Shown: positions 8,438-19,851 of the stretch, piece after piece
How positions within the stretch are numbered: position 1 is the stretch's first letter
Layout: each line of letters opens with the position of its first letter
Assembly: GCA_016711125.1 (NCBI GenBank)
Contig: JADJTQ010000002.1
Span: forward strand, 1,240,001-1,304,000
Length of the DNA: 64,000 nucleotides
Direction of reading: 5' to 3'
Source: Saprospiraceae bacterium
GTDB lineage: Bacteria > Bacteroidota > Bacteroidia > Chitinophagales > Saprospiraceae
Translations under genes and position numbers: made by a program
The notes under the pieces: model-generated
Seen by the model: the letters and a program-made list of their open reading frames with translations, nothing else
What the model was told of the DNA's origin: nothing
Database searches by the model: none

Positions 8438-9838
8438 ATGAGAACAAGACTAGTATTTTGGGGAAAATCTGCTCAGGATGAGCGAATGTTATTCGGATTT
8501 AAGTTAAATGAAGAGGAAAATAATGTCGACGTATACATCTTTCCGGAGTCATCTACTACCGAAGATTTTGTAACACAAATGCATGATCATTGGAGAGTAG
8601 GGCAGGACCTCCTCTTTCCGGAAGGCCATCAGCATTTACAAATGCCATTGTCCATCACAGGATCTCTCATTCCCGAGGGGTTTTCCATAGAGCGTGATGA
8701 TATTCTAAAACGTGCCCAAACCGAGTGGCAATTTATTGTACTAAGCTCCAGGCTTTATCACTCGTACAAAGAAGAGTTAGAGGACTTTAAAGATAAGTTC
8801 TCTAAACTCTCGAAATTCGAGCCTGGTTTATTTGAAGATCTCAAGGGATTTTGGACTAAAGTCCAGGAACAGGTACGAGAAAAAAATCTTTTCAAAGACC
8901 ACGCTGACAATATTCGCAAACATACTGACTCACTTTTTGATGACTTAAAAAAATTGAGAAAGGCCTTTGATCAGGAGTTTCACCAGCTTTCGGAAACTCA
9001 TCTGCAACGATTTAAAGATCACTTGGAAAAGATTGAAAAGAAGATAGAAGATGGTTTGAGTCTGCAGAATATTTTCCAGGAATTAAAAGATGTTCAACAC
9101 TCTTTTCGTAATACTCAATTTACCAATGACCACAGGTCTCTGCTTTGGAGAAAAATAGATGGTTTGTTTAAGATTGTAAAAGAAAAGAAGTTTGGGGATG
9201 AAAGTGCCGGTGGCAAATCTGATCCGTTATCTCGTATGCAAAGACGGTATGATGGATTGAAAGTCGCGGTAGAAAAGATGGAAAGATCGATTAAGAGAGA
9301 CCGGAAGGAATTGGAATTTCATACCCAAAAATTGGAAGATGCCGACGGTTCGTTGGAGTCGCAACTCCGGGCTGCCAAGACAAAAATGATTGAAGAGCGA
9401 GTATTCTCAAAAGAAGAGAAACTCCTGGAAATGCAAAAAACAGAAAAGGATCTTGAAAGGAGAATCGAAGGCCTCAAAAGAAAGAGAGAACAGCAGGAGT
9501 TGGAAGAAAAACTGAAGGCGGAGATCAAAGAAAAGATTGCCCAGGAGATTAAAGAAGCAGAAAAGGCCCGCTCTGATGATGAAGCTATTCAAAGGGCGGC
9601 AGAGGCCATTGCTCCCCGGGTTGAATCCGTCAAGGAAGAAACAGGAGAGCAACCCCGTCATGAAGCTTCAGGTAAGGAAGGAGCAGGGAGCACCGAAAAG
9701 ACCGAAGAACCGACTACCCTCGAAGAAAAAATTGAAGATGGTTTTGAGGATATCGTTGATACCGTAAAAGCAGTAGCCTCAGTAATTGAGCATAAATTTC
9801 AAGATCTGATGGAAGATTGGCGAAAGGAAGAAGAGTAA
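8438..9838 (+). CDS. Hypothetical coiled-coil protein
   Basis: No family recognised. Residues 1-100 form a compact N-terminal region with many aromatic and acidic residues, including VYIFPESS. From about 100 to 360 the protein is almost entirely charged helix with heptad character, rich in Lys, Glu and Leu. The stretch RSLLWRKIDGLFKIV (about 230-245) is weakly reminiscent of DUF349-type helices. The C-terminal 100 residues are acidic and low complexity (about 380-430), followed by a final amphipathic helix. There is no signal peptide or membrane segment, so it is likely cytoplasmic, perhaps structural or RNA-associated. Its stop codon lies inside a 36-base palindrome shared with pgk. Confidence 0.7.
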   Translation: MRTRLVFWGKSAQDERMLFGFKLNEEENNVDVYIFPESSTTEDFVTQMHDHWRVGQDLLFPEGHQHLQMPLSITGSLIPEGFSIERDDILKRAQTEWQFIVLSSRLYHSYKEELEDFKDKFSKLSKFEPGLFEDLKGFWTKVQEQVREKNLFKDHADNIRKHTDSLFDDLKKLRKAFDQEFHQLSETHLQRFKDHLEKIEKKIEDGLSLQNIFQELKDVQHSFRNTQFTNDHRSLLWRKIDGLFKIVKEKKFGDESAGGKSDPLSRMQRRYDGLKVAVEKMERSIKRDRKELEFHTQKLEDADGSLESQLRAAKTKMIEERVFSKEEKLLEMQKTEKDLERRIEGLKRKREQQELEEKLKAEIKEKIAQEIKEAEKARSDDEAIQRAAEAIAPRVESVKEETGEQPRHEASGKEGAGSTEKTEEPTTLEEKIEDGFEDIVDTVKAVASVIEHKFQDLMEDWRKEEE

Positions 9839-9871
9839 TAATACGAGGGGTCATGACCCCTCGTATTATTA
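9836..9871. terminator. Perfect 36-base palindrome, bidirectional terminator
   Basis: The sequence is its own reverse complement from 9836 to 9871, centred on TCATGA with GAGGGG/CCCCTC arms and AT-rich feet. It contains the TAA of the coiled-coil gene and ends one base before the pgk stop. A bidirectional terminator for two convergent genes is the natural reading. The AT feet serve as U-tracts in both directions. Confidence 0.75.
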
Positions 9872-9872
9872 C

Positions 9873-11074
9873 TTAATCCCTGATTGCTTTGATGCCCGGA
9901 AGTTCTTTCCCTTCAAGATATTCAAGCATTGCGCCTCCTCCGGTACTCACAAAACTGACTTTTTCGGCCAAGCCCATTTGAGTCACTGCAGCTACCGAAT
10001 CGCCTCCTCCCACCAGTGAGAACGCACCTTGTGAAGTTGCTTCTGCAACCGATTCAGCGATGGCCTTGGTCCCGTTGGCAAAGGCTGGCATTTCAAAAAC
10101 ACCCATCGGACCATTCCATAATATAGATTTTGCATTCAGAATCGACTTTTTAAAGGTAGCCACGGCCTCAGGTCCAATATCGAGACCCATCCATTGATCG
10201 GGGATGTTACTACTTAAGCATACCTGGGTTTTTGCATCTGCAGCAAAAGCATCTGCGACAACAGAATCAGCAGGTAACAACAGGTTCACACCATTATTAT
10301 TAGCTTTCTCGATAAGTTTCAGCGCAAGGTCGAGCTTATCTTCTTCAACTAAAGATTTGCCAACCTGACCGCCCTTTGCCTTGACAAATGTATAAGCCAT
10401 CCCACCTCCGATGATAAGAGTGTCTACAAAATCAAGCAGACGCTCCAACAAAAGGATTTTATCAGACACCTTGGCTCCCCAACAATCGCAGCAAGGGGTC
10501 TTGCCGGATTATGCAAAACCTTGTCGGCATTGACGATTTCATTTTCCATGAGATAGCCAAAACTCTTTTTTCCTTTCGGAAAAAATTGAGCTACAGTAGT
10601 CGTTGAAGCATGAGCGCGATGAGCAGAACCAAAGGCATCGTTGACATAGATATCAGCAAGCTCAGACAATTTTTTAGCAAATGCTTCATTGCCAGCTTCT
10701 TCGGCTTTGTCAAAACGGGTGTTTTCCAAGAGAAGGACTTCTCCCGGTTTTAAGGCATTACTTTTAGCCTCAGCTTCGGGACCCACCGTATCCTGAGCAA
10801 ATTGAACTTCTGTGCCCAGCAATTCGGACAGATGCGGCACTAAATGCTTGAGTGTGTGCTTTTTGATATCCAATGATCCATCTGGCAGCAGTTTTTTAAG
10901 CGGTCGGCCCAGGTGCGACATTAGAATCACTGAACCCCCCTCATTAAGGATATGTTGAATGGTAGGTATAGCCCCGCGGATTCTAGTGTCATCAGTGATG
11001 TTAAAATTTGCATCAAATGGTACATTGAAGTCAACTCTAAGCAGTACTTTTTTGTCTTTAAATGGAAGATTCAT
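9873..11074 (-). CDS. pgk: Phosphoglycerate kinase (one-base frameshift)
   Basis: Catalyses ATP formation from 1,3-bisphosphoglycerate in glycolysis and the reverse in gluconeogenesis. It opens with KVLLRVDFNVP, the substrate-binding N-domain motif, followed by MSHLGRP. The C-domain has LIIGGGMAYTF and ends with the nucleotide loop FVSTGGGAMLEYL. The frame breaks after PLAAIVG, where the expected GGAKVSDKIL requires five G but only four are read (C run at 10477-10480 on the plus strand). Restoring one base gives 400 aa, the normal length. Because pgk is central and the rest is well conserved, a sequencing slip is more likely than a dead gene. It is divergent from mgsA. Confidence 0.92.
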
Positions 11075-11148
11075 GATTTAAGCTTTGCAGTTATTGTTTT
11101 GGTTCTTGCTCATACTCAGTGGGTAAGCTACTAGCTCTATTTTTATAC

Positions 11149-11206
11149 CTACCAGAAGATGGTAGAGCTTCCACTCTCAACAAGTGGAGCAGAATTTACA
11201 TTCTGC
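11149..11206. repeat. Cluster of three adjacent small hairpins
   Basis: In the 383-base gap between divergent pgk and mgsA, three inverted repeats follow one another. They are CTACC/GGTAG (11149-11165), GCTTCCACT/AGTGGAGC with one bulge (11167-11190) and GCAGAAT/ATTCTGC (11189-11206). The middle one has a seven-base loop, which invites a tRNA reading, but no acceptor stem or T-loop fits. Function unknown. Confidence 0.5.
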
Positions 11207-11332
11207 GGCTTTGAAGAAAGATAAATAGACTAAAATCGACCTACTATAAATGCGCAAGAACCATTGTTTTTGCTGATGGGCTGCAAATTTAAGGCAAAAT
11301 CTTTATTGACAGGTATAATTACATCAGAGAAC

Positions 11333-11400
11333 CGAATGATTTAGATCACAGGATTTTCTATCGATCGCATGATTGGGGATCACACTAATCAAATCATTCG
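11333..11400. promoter_or_regulatory. Ten-base inverted repeat upstream of mgsA
   Basis: CGAATGATTT at 11333-11342 is matched by AAATCATTCG at 11391-11400, with GATCAC occurring in both halves of the spacer. It ends four bases before a putative -33 element. It could be an operator or a folded leader of a divergent transcript. Confidence 0.35.
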
Positions 11401-11403
11401 AGG

Positions 11404-11433
11404 TTTGTATTTGGCATTTGCATGTTACCTTAG
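11404..11433 (+). promoter_or_regulatory. Putative mgsA promoter
   Basis: TTTG at 11404-11407 and TACCTTAG at 11426-11433 are separated by 18 bases, close to the Bacteroidota TTTG/TAnnTTTG arrangement with one mismatch in the -7 box. The mgsA ATG lies 27 bases downstream. Confidence 0.35.
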
Positions 11434-11460
11434 CCTGATCGAAATAAAAACAACGGATTG

Positions 11461-11838
11461 ATGAAAATAGCATTAGTAGCGCACGACGGTAAAAAGGCGG
11501 ATCTGGTATCATTTGTACTGCAGCATCGTCCCCTTTTTCAAAATGCCGACCTTTATTCAACCGCGACAACGGGCCGTCATATGGAGCAAGCCGGCCTTGT
11601 AGTGAATAAGGTCCTATCGGGTCCGCAAGGTGGCGACGCTCAAATTGCCGCCATGGTCGCATCGAAAGAAATGGATGTTGTTATATTTTTCAGAGACCCT
11701 CTTGGTAAACATCCACATGAACCCGATGTGCAGATGTTGATGCGTATTTGCGACGTACATAATATTCCTCTGGCTACTAATTATGCGGCCGCCATGCTTA
11801 TACTCAAAGGAATTAAGTGCGACCAACTTAATCAATGA
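11461..11838 (+). CDS. mgsA: Methylglyoxal synthase
   Basis: Converts dihydroxyacetone phosphate to methylglyoxal and phosphate, a bypass used under phosphate limitation or sugar-phosphate stress. ALVAHDGKK opens the fold. TATTGRHME and LSGPQGGDAQIA carry the phosphate-binding residues and the catalytic Asp of GGD. FFRDPLGKHPHEPDV and IPLATNYAAA complete the family signature. The length of 125 aa is slightly short of the E. coli enzyme. I start at the ATG at 11461 rather than the TTG before it. The stop overlaps the uvrC start by four bases (ATGA), so the two are translationally coupled. Confidence 0.93.
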   Translation: MKIALVAHDGKKADLVSFVLQHRPLFQNADLYSTATTGRHMEQAGLVVNKVLSGPQGGDAQIAAMVASKEMDVVIFFRDPLGKHPHEPDVQMLMRICDVHNIPLATNYAAAMLILKGIKCDQLNQ

Positions 11839-13658
11839 CCAAAGAAGATTTCATTAATATTGTCGACACCCTTCCCGACCATCCGGGTGTATATCAATTT
11901 ATCGATAAATCGGGAAAGATCCTCTATGTTGGTAAGGCAAAGAGTCTGAAAAGCCGGGTTACCTCTTATTTCAATAGTGCTAAACACCAGATGAATAAGA
12001 CACGGGTCATGCTCAAGCATGCCATTAAAGTCGATATCACACTGGTCGATTCGGAGGCTGATGCCTACCTTCTTGAAAACACCCTGATTAAGAGGTTTCA
12101 ACCGAGGTACAATGTAGATCTTAAGGATGGGAAGTCGTACACCTATCTATGCATTAAAAGCGAGCCTTATCCCCGGGTGTTTTTTACCCGCAGACTGATC
12201 AAAGAGGGATCAACTTACTTTGGGCCTTACACCTCCAAATGGCGCGCGAAGGTACTGCTTGATTTGATCAAAGATTTGTTTCCATTGCGTACTTGTACCT
12301 ACCACCTTTCGCAAGAAAATATTCAAGCTCAAAAATTTAAGGTTTGTCTTGAATATCACATTAAAAACTGTTACGGCCCTTGTGTTGGGCTGGAGCCCGA
12401 AGAAGAGTATCTTGAAAGAATTGATCAGGTAAAGAATATTCTAAAAGGCAATTTTAAGCCTGTAAAGGATCACCTTTTTTACCAAATGAACAAAGCTGCT
12501 GAAGAACTTGATTTTGAACGGGCCCAACGCTGGAAAAACAAGATGGTAGCATTTGAAGATTACCAGGGTAAGTCGACAGTCGCCAATGTACATCTAAAAG
12601 ATGTCGATGTCTTTTCGGTAGATATTGACCGGGAGGAGGGTCTGGTGTATTATATGAAGGTGGTCAATGGAGCGGTCATTAACACCTATGTTGCCGAACT
12701 TGCCCTAAAAATAGCCGAAGAACCCGAAGACTTATTGACCTACGCCATTCCCCGAATTCGCGAAAAATTTGGAAGCCTGACTCCAGAGATCATTGTTCCC
12801 ATAGCAGTCAATCTGGCTGACCCCAATCTGACGATCACCGTGCCTCAACGCGGTGATAAATTCAAATTGCTTGAGCTCTCTGACAAAAATTTGGCCCTGC
12901 ACAAGTTGCAAAAGCGAAGGGAAGAAATGAATAAGAAAGGCAGGGTCACTCATGCTGAACGGATCATACGCACTCTTGGTCAGGATCTTCAAATGGAAGA
13001 ATTGCCTTATCATATTGAGTGTTTCGACAACTCAAATATGCAAGGAAGTTACCCGGTGGCTTCCTGTGTGGTATTTCGAAATGCAAAACCTTATAAGAAA
13101 GACTATCGGCATTATAATATTAAAACTGTAGAGGGTCCAAATGACTTTGCATCTATGGAAGAAGTGGTGTACCGCCGCTATCGCAGGATGATCGAAGAAG
13201 ATGAATCTTTACCGCAACTAGTGATCATCGATGGAGGTAAGGGACAGCTTAGCTCAGCCATGAAGAGCTTAAAAATGTTGGGTATCGATCAAAAACTGAC
13301 AGTGGTCGGAATTGCTAAACGTCTCGAAGAAATCTTTTTTCCCGGTGACTCGATTCCACTTTACATAAACAAGAAATCAGAGTCGCTCAAGCTGATCCAG
13401 CAATTGCGTAACGAGGCACACCGTTTTGCAATTACTTTTCACCGGCAGAAGCGATCACAACGGTTTACGACCAGCGAACTCACCGACATTAAAGGCATTG
13501 GTAAAAAGACCGCTGATAAACTTTTAACCCACTTTAAATCGGTTAAACGGTTGCGTGAGGCCACTTCGGAGGAAATGGAATCGGTCATCGGAAAATCATC
13601 TACCCAGGCCGTCATTCTGCATTTTTCAGTTGACACTGGATCATCCGAAGAAGAGTAG
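11835..13658 (+). CDS. uvrC: Excinuclease ABC subunit C
   Basis: Makes the two incisions on either side of a lesion in nucleotide excision repair. The N-terminal GIY-YIG nuclease domain has GVYQFIDKSGKILYVGKAK. A UVR helix pair follows near residue 205 (AEELDFERAQRWKNKM). The C-terminal RNase H-like nuclease domain contains HIECFDNSNMQGSYPV and VIIDGGKGQL. The final helix-hairpin-helix segment is DIKGIGKKTADKLL. At 607 aa it is full length. It overlaps mgsA by four bases, an unusual pairing of a metabolic and a repair gene. Confidence 0.97.
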   Translation: MTKEDFINIVDTLPDHPGVYQFIDKSGKILYVGKAKSLKSRVTSYFNSAKHQMNKTRVMLKHAIKVDITLVDSEADAYLLENTLIKRFQPRYNVDLKDGKSYTYLCIKSEPYPRVFFTRRLIKEGSTYFGPYTSKWRAKVLLDLIKDLFPLRTCTYHLSQENIQAQKFKVCLEYHIKNCYGPCVGLEPEEEYLERIDQVKNILKGNFKPVKDHLFYQMNKAAEELDFERAQRWKNKMVAFEDYQGKSTVANVHLKDVDVFSVDIDREEGLVYYMKVVNGAVINTYVAELALKIAEEPEDLLTYAIPRIREKFGSLTPEIIVPIAVNLADPNLTITVPQRGDKFKLLELSDKNLALHKLQKRREEMNKKGRVTHAERIIRTLGQDLQMEELPYHIECFDNSNMQGSYPVASCVVFRNAKPYKKDYRHYNIKTVEGPNDFASMEEVVYRRYRRMIEEDESLPQLVIIDGGKGQLSSAMKSLKMLGIDQKLTVVGIAKRLEEIFFPGDSIPLYINKKSESLKLIQQLRNEAHRFAITFHRQKRSQRFTTSELTDIKGIGKKTADKLLTHFKSVKRLREATSEEMESVIGKSSTQAVILHFSVDTGSSEEE

Positions 13659-13675
13659 GGGCTGAGTTGCCGAGA

Positions 13676-13870
13676 AACATCTTCAATCCTAAATCGATGT
13701 TCCTTGTTCCTAAATCTGACCTGCTGATTATTATCTATTCTAAGACCAAATCGGTGAAATGAGGCCGATCTATGAACACCGATTAACGATTTTTGATTTT
13801 TGAAGTTACTGATGTGTCCTAGAACATCCTAAATCCTAAATCGACGGTCCTTGTTCGTAAATCTGACATG
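13676..13870 (+). repeat. Dispersed intergenic repeat, locus 1
   Basis: Two near-identical boxes of about 47 bases, at 13676-13722 and 13823-13870, share the core CCTAAATCGA followed by CCTTGTTC and TAAATCTGAC. A second locus on the other strand at 27084-27255 has the same two-box layout and also shares the inner GTTACT and AAAATCAAAAA segment. No open frame is present. It occupies most of the 353-base gap after uvrC; the rest of the gap shows nothing. Confidence 0.65.
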
Positions 13871-14017
13871 TAAGTTGTCTACTTGCATCAACGGCATGAA
13901 AAGAATACCAAATCTTAATTAAATCGATGTTCCTGAAGTGAATCACTTGGTTGTATCAGCGACCTCGGAAAAACCCATTGACCATTCTTATCTTAGCTGA
14001 AATCAATTGAAGTGGAG

Positions 14018-16290
14018 ATGTTTGATTTGAGATTCTTCTTAGCACTCATAGTGTTGGTTTCCTGTGGCGAAGGCCAGGAGTTTTCCATTAGTTATGGTGT
14101 GGCAGACTTTGTTGATCCCCTGATTGGGACCGCTGGGCATGGCCATGTTTACCCAGGGGCTACCGTACCGTTTGGCAGTGTGCAACTGAGTCCTGACAAT
14201 GGTACCCAAGGCTGGGACTGGTGTTCAGGGTATAATTATGAAGATAGCACGATTGTCGGCTTCAGTCATACCCATTTAAGTGGCACCGGTATTGGTGATC
14301 TCTGCGATTTATTATTAATGCCTACGGATAGTAGGATAGATCTGAGTACCCCTGTTAGTGATATCAGGCATGAAGCATTTGCCACCAAATTTAAGCATCA
14401 AAACGAATCCGCTCAAGCCGGATATTACCAGGTGCTTCTTGACAATGGTATCAATGTGTTTCTTACAGCTACCGAAAGAGTAGGATTTCACCTATATGAC
14501 TACCCGGAGGGTTTAGATCCTGCCATCGTCCTGGACTTAGGATATCATATTAATTGGGACCGGCCGGTATATACGGAATTGAAGCAACTCACCAGCTCAA
14601 TATTTACCGGCAAGCGGCTTTCCACCGGATGGGCCAGGGATCAGCGGATTTATTTTGCACTGGAATTTTCACAGGCTCCCAAGGTCATTGAAACATATGA
14701 TAGCACTCAGATTAGGGACGTAGAGGCATCTCACCATGGACAAAAATTACGGGCTAAGTTTAGCTTTGCCTCAGATACCAAGCAAGTGCAGGCCAAGATG
14801 GGCATCTCTTCTGCCAGTGTTGAAGGTGCCCTTAAGGCCTTGGAAGAGATCCCTGACTGGGACTTTGACCGGGTACGACATGAAGCAGGCACCAGATGGA
14901 ATGAAGAATTGTCGAAGATCATGGTCACTACAGATGACGAGGCTCTTTTGCGTACTTTTTACACTGCCCTCTATCGTACTTATCTGGCGCCGGTGATTTA
15001 CTCAGATGCACTTGGTCAATATAAAGCAACCGATACAACGGTGGTCAATGCCAAAGGGTACACACGATACGATATATTTTCGCTTTGGGACACCTTCAGA
15101 GCGGCCCACCCACTCCTGACTATAACCCAACCTGATAAGGTCAATGACTTTGTCAAGTCTCTTTTAGCCCATCATGACGAATATGGTTTATTGCCGGTTT
15201 GGTCTCTGCTTGGCAACGAAACCAATACGATGACCGGTTATCACTCCATACCGGTGATTGCTGACGCCATTCTGAAAGGTTACCGTGATGTTGATGTATC
15301 AAGAGCATATGAGGCCATGAAGAAAAGTGCCATGCAGGATATCAGAAGTACCGACCATTTTCGAAAGTATGGATACATACCTTATCAACTATCCGGACAG
15401 TCAGTCACCAGTACCCTTGAGTATGCCTATGATGATTGGTGTATCGCTCAGATTGCAGTTCTGGCCGGTCAAAACGAGGATTTTGATTACTTCATGAAAA
15501 GATCCCAGAGTTACCGAAATCTTTTTGACAAGTCCACAGGCTTTATGCGGGCAAAGTTGATCGATGGCAGCTGGAAAACGCCTTTTGATGCCATGGTTTC
15601 CGACCATAATTTTGAGGTGGCGGAATACACCGAAGGTAATGCCTGGCAACATTCATGGTTTGTCCCGCATGACGTCAAAGGACTGATTGACCTTCATGGT
15701 GGAGATCAGGCTTTTGTCGACAAACTTGACATTATGTTTAATATGACGTCGGAAATCAAGGGTGAAAATGTTAGTGAAGATATTAGCGGCCTCGTCGGTC
15801 AGTATGCTCATGGCAACGAACCAAGCCACCACATACCCTATCTCTATTCCTATGCAGGAGCTCCTGGAAAACTCAGGAGACTGTGTATAAAATCATGGAG
15901 ACGCAATATAAAGATACTCCCAGTGGCCTTTGTGGTAACGAAGATTGTGGTCAGCTGTCAGCCTGGTTCGTATTGAGTGCTATGGGCTTTTATCCGGTCA
16001 ATCCTGCTGAAGGGGTTTATGTGATCGGTGCACCCATGTTTCAAAGAGTCGAAATCAATGTAGGTCGGGAAAAGACCTTCACCATTCAGGCAAGATACCT
16101 CACGGATGATAATCATTACATCCAGGCAGCAACTCTTCAGGAGGAGCCACTCACCCGTGGTTATTTACGACACTATGAAATTATGGAAGGGGGCACCTTA
16201 ATTTTGGAGATGGGCCCACAACCTAATTACTTGCATTGGACCGACATAGAAGCCAGACCACCTTCAACGAGCGATACTACCGATGAGTAG
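14018..16290 (+). CDS. GH92 family alpha-mannosidase lipoprotein (one-base frameshift)
   Basis: Exo-acting, calcium-dependent alpha-mannosidase that trims mannose from N-glycan or yeast mannan-type glycans. The signal peptide has the lipobox LVLVSCGE, placing it on an outer-membrane or periplasmic leaflet. Family signatures include DPLIGTAGHGHVYPGATVPF near the N-terminus, SGTGIGDLCDLL, NEPSHHIPYLY and LCGNEDCGQLSAW. The frame breaks after YSYAGAP, where Trp-Lys is expected. CCTTGG has become CCTGG at 15863-15867, so one T is missing. Restoring it gives 757 aa, the usual size. It lies just upstream of susC, as in mannan-use loci. The ATG at 14018 is preferred to the GTG at 14012. Confidence 0.92.
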
Positions 16291-16552
16291 CAAAAAAAGC
16301 CCGTTCATCGTGTTAAGGGAATCTTAAAGTTTACCCGAAGCAGCCTGCTTTGCTTTGTTTTCGTTACAGCATTAATTTTCGACTCTGAAACACTAGGGCA
16401 AATAAGGTTGGTTTATTTGGTGATGTATCCAAATTATACATGGCTACTTCCAAGATCTTAATTTTTTTTAATCAAATTTTAACTTTTTTTTAAGATAAAA
16501 TTTTAGCTTCACTGCTTGTTTTTTAAGGGAATCATATTTTTTAACCAAAAAA

Positions 16553-19500
16553 ATGCTAGGAATGATGAAAGGCTACTGCCACAACTTTGCAAAATTCTGT
16601 GGGCTAATGTTAACACTGCTGTTAACAACACAGTTTGCAATGGCTCAGAGTCGTGCCATCTCGGGTACGATTACCGACGCCAACAATGGAGAGGCCCTGA
16701 TTGGTGCTACAATACTGGTCAAGGGAACTTCAAACGGTGCCGTCACCGATTTTGACGGCAATTATTCATTGGAGGTAAATACCGGTGATGTACTGGTGGT
16801 CTCTTTTACAGGTTACTCCACTCAGGAATTGACCGTTGGAGACGGAACTACCTTGAATATCACTCTTGAACAGGGTGTATTGATCGACGAGATCATCGTG
16901 ACCGGTTATGCAATTGAGAGTAAACGACAAACGACAGGTGCGGTATCAATTGTCAAAGCCAAAGAGATTGCTGCCATTCCGTCAGGAAACGTTGAACAGC
17001 AACTACAGGGTAGGGTAGCTGGTGTGACTGTTATTACCAATGGCCAGCCTGGAACCACCAGCATCATCCGGGTGCGGGGTTTTGGAGCCTTTGGTGGTAA
17101 CCAACCGCTCTATGTGGTAGATGGTGTGCCAGTAGAATCAACCGATTTCTTGAATCCGGACGATATTGAAACCACCACTGTATTGAAAGATGCTGCATCA
17201 GCTTCTATTTATGGTGCAAGAGCAGCAAATGGGGTCATCGTTTATACGACCAAGCAAGGTGAGCGATCTAAGCGTAAAATGGAGGTATCTTATAATGGTA
17301 TGGTTGGATTTACCGATCCTAATGTCAAAGGATCTCCTGAAATGATGAATCCTCAGGATATGGCCAAATGGACCCATATCGCCTATGAAAATAATGCCAA
17401 GGCAAATGGAACCGAAGTGAAGTATACCCATCCTCAATACGGATCAAGTGCTACACCTTCTTTTCCGGATTACTTGCATGCCAATGGCGAAAACGCCGTT
17501 CGAGGTTCAGTAGACTTGGCTGCCATCCGAACAGCCTATGAAGCCAATCCTGAAAACGTTTTTCTGATCAAACCTAATCTAGCTGGTACCGATTGGTACG
17601 ATGCTATCACCCGGGTGGCCCGCGTACATCGGCATAGTTTGGGATTTAGTGGGGGTAATGAAAACGGACGATACTACATCGGTCTGGGAGTTCAGGAGCA
17701 GTCAGGAATTTTATTGGAGAATGAGTTTAGCAGATATACTTTCCGGGCCAATTCTGAGTGGGATTTGGTTAAATGGTTAAGCGTTGGCCAAAACCTGCAG
17801 TTCAGCTCGCGGTCAGTCATCGGGCAACAGGGAGGAAACGGTGGTATCGGAGTTTCTGATGATGAGTCTCAGGTCTTATCAGCTTACCGGATGCCCACGA
17901 TCATTCCTATCTTTGATGAATTTGGCAGTTATGCCAGTACCCGAGCTGCAGGATTTAACAACCCGCGTAATCCGGTAAGAACCTTGGTACGAAACAATGG
18001 TGAAGACAAAGGCTATAATATGCTTGGCTTTGGAAATATTTATGTAAATGTGACACCGGTGAAGGGATTGACTTTACGATCCAGTTTAGGCGGTGGATTC
18101 TCTAATTCGGGGTTTGTTAACTATGGATTCCGGTATTTGGGTGATTCTGAGCCGGAAGCAAGTAATACTTTTTCTGAAGGAGGAAGTTATGGCTTAACCT
18201 GGGTATTTACTAACACAGCCACCTATAAAGGTCAATTTGGTTCACATGGTGTGACGGCACTCGGTGGTATTGAGTCACTCAATACCGGCAAAGGAAGGTT
18301 CTTCAGTGGATCCGGTATTAACCCATTCTCGACCGATCTCGACTTCCAGAACTTATCAACTGTACAAAGTCCACAAGTGAGTAGCGGTTCTTTCAATGGA
18401 GTAAATTTCTATTCTTATTTTGGAAAGTTGGACTACAATTTTAAAGAGAAATACTACATAACCGGTGTGCTACGTAGGGATGGAGCCTCCCGTTTTGGAG
18501 CAAATAGTCGTTTTGGTGTTTTCCCGGCCGTTTCGGGCGCCTGGAGGATGACCGCTGAACCGTTCATGCAAAATGTGCAATGGCTAAACGACTTAAAGAT
18601 ACGTGGAGGTTGGGGTGAAATGGGTAACTCCAATAACGTAGATCCTAATAATCAATACTCATTGTATAATTCTAACCGGGGTTCTACCTTCTACCCGATC
18701 GGTGGTCAAAACAGCGGTGTAAATGAAGGATTTGCAGCCAGCAGGATTGGTAATCCGGATGCCAAGTGGGAAACCAGTGAAACCATCAATATCGGATTTG
18801 ATGCCTCGATGTTTAATAACAAACTGGAGATCATCCTTGACTGGTGGAAAAAAGATACCCGAGACTTATTATTCCAAATACCATTGCCGGGTGTTTCTGG
18901 TAATTACGCCGCAGCTCCTTCGGTGAACGTCGCTAGTATGTTGAATCGTGGAATCGATTTTCAAATTATCACCAGAGGGCAGTTGACTTCCGAAGTCAGT
19001 TATGAATTCACCTTGAACAATTCCTTTTTACACAATGAAATTACATCATTAGTTGAGGGTATTGACTTTATTGCCAGTATCAACCCTGGATACCGGGGGA
19101 TCAATCCAATCCGGAATGCCGTAGGTTATGGACTTTCTGCTTTTTACGGATACAAAATGATTGGTTACTTTAATACCCAAGCGGAAGTTGATGCAGCCAC
19201 TCAGGATGGCAAGGGCCTGGGTCGATTCAAATATGAGGATATCACCGGAGATGGTAAGATCACTCCAGACGATCGGACGTTCATCGGTAGTCCGATACCC
19301 AAGTATACGGGGGAGCGGTTATTAATCTGGGTTATAAAAATTTGACCTTCGAGACTTATTGGTTTACCTCATTGGGCAACGATATCTGGCATCAAACCAA
19401 ATGGTTTACCGATTTCTTTGGTTCTTTCGAAGGATCTGCCAAGGGAGTAGCCGCTTTTGACTCCTGGACTGCTGAAAAAGGCAACGGATCCGGATCACCT

Positions 19501-19803
19501 ATTTGGGAAAGTGCCTCAAATCAAAGCACCAATGCCGGTGCAAACTCGTGGTATATAGAAGATGGATCATATCTTCGTTTACAAAGGATCAGTCTTAGTT
19601 ATGATCTGGCGGACAGACTGCTTCAAAAACTGAAATTGACCGGAGTGAGCATCGGGCTTTCTGCAAATAACATATGGACCTTGACAAAATACTCAGGTCT
19701 TGATCCAGCCGTTGGTGGCGATGCCGATACGACATTTGGTATCGATGTTGGAAATTATCCGGTTACTCCTAGTTACCTGATAAATATTGGATTAGGTTTC
19801 TAA
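16553..19803 (+). CDS. SusC/RagA-type TonB-linked outer-membrane transporter (one-base frameshift)
   Basis: TonB-dependent outer-membrane barrel that imports oligosaccharides with its SusD partner. The signal peptide ends FAMAQS. A carboxypeptidase D regulatory-like domain follows (ISGTITDANNGEALIGA to ITLEQG). The TonB box region is IDEIIVTGYA. The plug begins at KRQTTGAVSIV and includes PLYVVDGVPV. The barrel fills the rest. The frame breaks at TGERLL, where TGGAVINLGYKNL is expected. The G run at 19309-19313 is five long and needs six. Corrected length is 1083 aa. The upstream 262 bases are AT-rich with no clear promoter. The next gene is the matching SusD. Confidence 0.95.
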
Positions 19804-19851
19804 GTTTGAGTGAGAGACCATTTATTTAAAAAAGAAAAACTTCATATAGAA

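Noticed and set aside
11149..11206. tRNA with a CAA anticodon
   Set aside because: The middle hairpin has a seven-base loop, but no acceptor stem, T-loop or CCA end can be paired around it.
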